Source: Candidatus Thorarchaeota archaeon (GTDB lineage: Archaea > Asgardarchaeota > Thorarchaeia > Thorarchaeales > Thorarchaeaceae). From it: DNA of 64,000 nt. The DNA is taken from contig DXJO01000010.1 in assembly GCA_019057475.1 (NCBI GenBank), forward strand, positions 355,460 through 419,459, written 5' to 3'. Positions 63,349 to 64,000 of the stretch are shown piece by piece. Every line of letters starts with the position of its first letter. The stretch's first letter is position 1. Under the pieces are notes generated by a model. It was given only the letters and a program-made list of their open reading frames with translations. It was not told the origin of the DNA and searched no databases. The position numbers were made by a program, and so were the translations under genes.

Positions 63349-64000
63349 ATGACCAAGCTCAAGATCACGGACACAACGCTGAGAGATGCGCACCAATCTC
63401 TAATCGCTACACGCATGAGAACGGAGCATATGCTACCAATCTGCGAGAAGATTGACAAGGTGGGCTATCATTCACTTGAGATGTTCGGTGGGGCGACCTT
63501 TGACAGCATGATGCGATTCTTAGATGAAGACCCCTGGGAACGAGTAGAAGCATTACGTGATGCGATGCCCAATACGAAGTTCCAGATGCTGCTTCGAGCC
63601 TCTAATGTGGTCGGTTATCATATCTATCCTGACGATGTCTTGGAGGCTTTCGTTGTTGAGGCAGTCAAGGTCGGGATTGACATCTTTAGGATATTCGATG
63701 CGCTCAACGATATCCGAAATATGGAGGCTTCCATGAAGTTCGTGAAGCGAGAAGGAGGACATGTCCAGGCTAGTATCTGCTACACGCTTAGTCCATATCA
63801 TAGCAACGAGAAGTTCGTAGAGAAAGCGAAGATGCTCTACTCGTTGGATGCTGATTCGATTTGCATCAAGGACATGGCCGGGCTTATCTCCCCAGAAGCC
63901 GCCTCTGACCTTACAATGCGCCTGAAGGATGAGATTGACATCCCAGTTCAACTGCACTCACACTACACAAGCGGAATGGCCTCAATGGCCTATCTCAGAG
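63349..64000 (+). CDS. Pyruvate carboxylase subunit B / oxaloacetate decarboxylase alpha-like (5' part)
   Basis: Frame open from ATG 63349 to the window end, giving 217 codons of a longer protein. The opening KITDTTLRDAHQSLIATRMR holds the metal-binding DTTLRDAHQS motif of the carboxyltransferase domain. The blocks GYHSLEMFGGATFD, FQMLLRASNVVGY, IFRIFDALNDIRNM, SICIKDMAGLISP and VQLHSHYTSG follow, including the biotin-pocket Lys and His-x-His metal ligands. These enzymes move CO2 between carboxybiotin and pyruvate. The C-terminal biotinyl domain, if fused, would lie beyond the window and be a target of the biotin ligase at 54928. Confidence 0.92.
   Translation, partial: MTKLKITDTTLRDAHQSLIATRMRTEHMLPICEKIDKVGYHSLEMFGGATFDSMMRFLDEDPWERVEALRDAMPNTKFQMLLRASNVVGYHIYPDDVLEAFVVEAVKVGIDIFRIFDALNDIRNMEASMKFVKREGGHVQASICYTLSPYHSNEKFVEKAKMLYSLDADSICIKDMAGLISPEAASDLTMRLKDEIDIPVQLHSHYTSGMASMAYLR

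Noticed and set aside
1-64000. CRISPR arrays, tRNA or rRNA genes
   Set aside because: No regularly spaced direct repeats and no cloverleaf or rRNA-like stretch were found by eye; GGTTCGAA-like hits fall inside protein genes.

Overview
The window reads as a chromosomal stretch of an archaeon, most likely an Asgard archaeon (Thorarchaeia-like). The support is indirect. Information-processing genes are archaeal or eukaryote-like: RadA/RadB-type RecA paralogues, an XPD-like iron-sulphur helicase, a Ski2/Hel308-like helicase, a FEN1/XPG nuclease ending in a PCNA-box-like tail, and HerA-type ATPases. TATA-like boxes precede several genes, TTG and GTG starts are common, and genes overlap by a few bases. 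The lineage is an inference that marker-gene trees could overturn. No rRNA, tRNA, CRISPR array, integrase or transposase was recognised.

Left flank (1-6 kb): the end of a CoA-transferase, a HAD phosphatase, small TPR and hypothetical genes, then a methylmalonyl-CoA mutase operon (B12 subunit, MeaB-type GTPase, catalytic subunit). From 6 to 10 kb, after an acidic protein, lies a leftward GH3-type acyl-adenylating enzyme / ThiF-E1-like / TPR operon, an unusual combination.

Centre (10-27.5 kb): a rightward run of sixteen tightly packed genes encodes three RecA-family proteins (one with a broken P-loop), an XPD-like helicase, a SWIM-finger helicase, a degenerate membrane-anchored HerA-like protein, an XPG nuclease, further membrane proteins, a zinc-ribbon protein, a small histidine kinase and several unrecognised proteins. 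I regard this as the best candidate for an undescribed system: a membrane-associated DNA processing, recombination or transfer machine.

Right-centre (27.7-50 kb): two leftward wHTH-like paralogues flank a 2608-residue surface protein with an alpha/alpha-toroid-like region and many Ig-like repeats. Next come a zinc-ribbon membrane protein, an intact four-TM HerA-like ATPase, and a 1457-residue acidic multi-HTH protein with a LAGLIDADG-like domain. A 20-24 bp motif (AGGGTACAGATTATCACGGT) occurs four times, always between genes, at 10221, 10539, 29478 and 41934. It ties the central cluster, one paralogue and the HerA locus into a possible regulon.

Right flank (50-64 kb): core metabolism resumes with an N-terminally truncated mutase, methylmalonyl-CoA epimerase, threonine aldolase, an MFS transporter, an NTN-hydrolase-like protein, biotin ligase, RNase HIII-like protein, two tandem anchored solute-binding proteins, an LRR protein, the acyl-CoA carboxylase beta subunit and the start of a pyruvate carboxylase subunit B-like gene. 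Mutase, MeaB, epimerase, carboxylase and biotin ligase together outline propionyl-CoA to succinyl-CoA conversion, split into two modules by the accessory block.
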